Of a stretch of 64,000 nucleotides of DNA, positions 63,878 to 64,000 are shown piece by piece. The DNA is taken from assembly GCF_035994945.1 (NCBI RefSeq), contig NZ_CP108679.1, forward strand, positions 81,946 to 145,945, written 5' to 3'. The stretch comes from Streptomyces sp. NBC_01216 (GTDB lineage Bacteria > Actinomycetota > Actinomycetes > Streptomycetales > Streptomycetaceae). The position numbers and the translations under genes were made by a program. Below the pieces are notes generated by a model. It ran no database searches, was not told where the DNA came from, and was given only the letters and a program-made list of their open reading frames with translations. Position 1 is the first letter of the stretch. Each line of letters begins with the position of its first letter.

Positions 63878-64000
63878 GTACGTTTTTTTTCGATGTACTT
63901 CGTTCGGTCGGCGCTCAGGCCCATGGTGTTTAACCTTCGGATTCTATCGTGTTTCCCTAGTTTTCGCATTTATCGGCGAGAACGCTTTCCGCGTTTTCAT
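63878..64000. other. AT-richer terminal stretch
   Basis: Contains an eight-T run, a small AACGC/GCGTT hairpin near 63981-63995 and no ORF. It may be the extreme end of the linear replicon or the junction to more sequence. The region 63438-63707 before the hairpins also lacks genes. Confidence 0.45.

Overview
The window looks like the terminal part of a large linear Streptomyces replicon, probably a giant linear plasmid. Base composition is very GC-rich with strong third-position GC bias. The regulator families (XRE/DUF5753 with DUF6879, DUF6415, SARP/AfsR-like) are typical of Streptomyces. A ParA/ParB pair with two matching palindromes lies at 40.97-42.95 kb. The last 300 bases hold a run of hairpins with three-base GCA loops, as in Streptomyces telomeres.

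Layout. 1-2.4 kb: DUF6879/XRE-DUF5753/DUF6415 genes, ended by an IS256-type insertion. 2.4-6.4 kb: insertion sequences and remnants. 6.4-22.0 kb: biosynthetic cluster 1. Twelve minus-strand genes with mostly overlapping starts and stops encode an ABC exporter, a two-subunit glutamate mutase, a lantibiotic-dehydratase-like (tRNA-dependent) enzyme, an NTF2-like protein, a free carrier protein, an adenylation enzyme, an ATP-grasp ligase, GTP cyclohydrolase II and a free condensation domain. A SARP regulator and a 49-residue peptide gene flank it. 22.2-30.2 kb: IS5, IS630 (with a passenger gene), a HAD phosphatase gene, IS3 and several remnants. 30.5-35.4 kb: an MFS transporter, a type II thioesterase with a Cys nucleophile, an IS66 remnant, and thiC behind a TPP riboswitch. 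35.8-41.0 kb: an IS256 element inside a group II intron inside an IS701 element. 41.0-48.1 kb: parAB, IS1182, a DUF4344 lipoprotein, a broken zeta toxin, a RAMA-domain protein and a MerR-type gene cut by a second IS5 copy. 49.5-60.0 kb: biosynthetic cluster 2 (plus strand): A-PCP, nucleotidyltransferase fold, Aat-like aminoacyl-tRNA transferase, KS-(dead AT)-ACP, PqqD-like, LLM oxidoreductase, ACP, degenerate thioesterase, thymidylate-kinase-like protein and a ThiD-TenA fusion. 60-64 kb: terminal genes and telomere-like hairpins.

How it fits together. Cluster 1 can be read as making 3-methylaspartate from glutamate, activating an amino acid onto a free carrier protein, joining units by condensation, ATP-grasp and tRNA-dependent chemistry, possibly adding a GTP-derived pyrimidine, and exporting the product. 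Cluster 2 combines carrier-bound NRPS/PKS chemistry with an Aat-type tRNA-dependent transferase and genes of thiamine pyrimidine metabolism. I do not recognise either combination as a named pathway. The products are inference; the enzyme families are mostly clear. Several ORFs carry frameshifts or stops. Most look like transposon decay, but homopolymer sequencing errors cannot be excluded.
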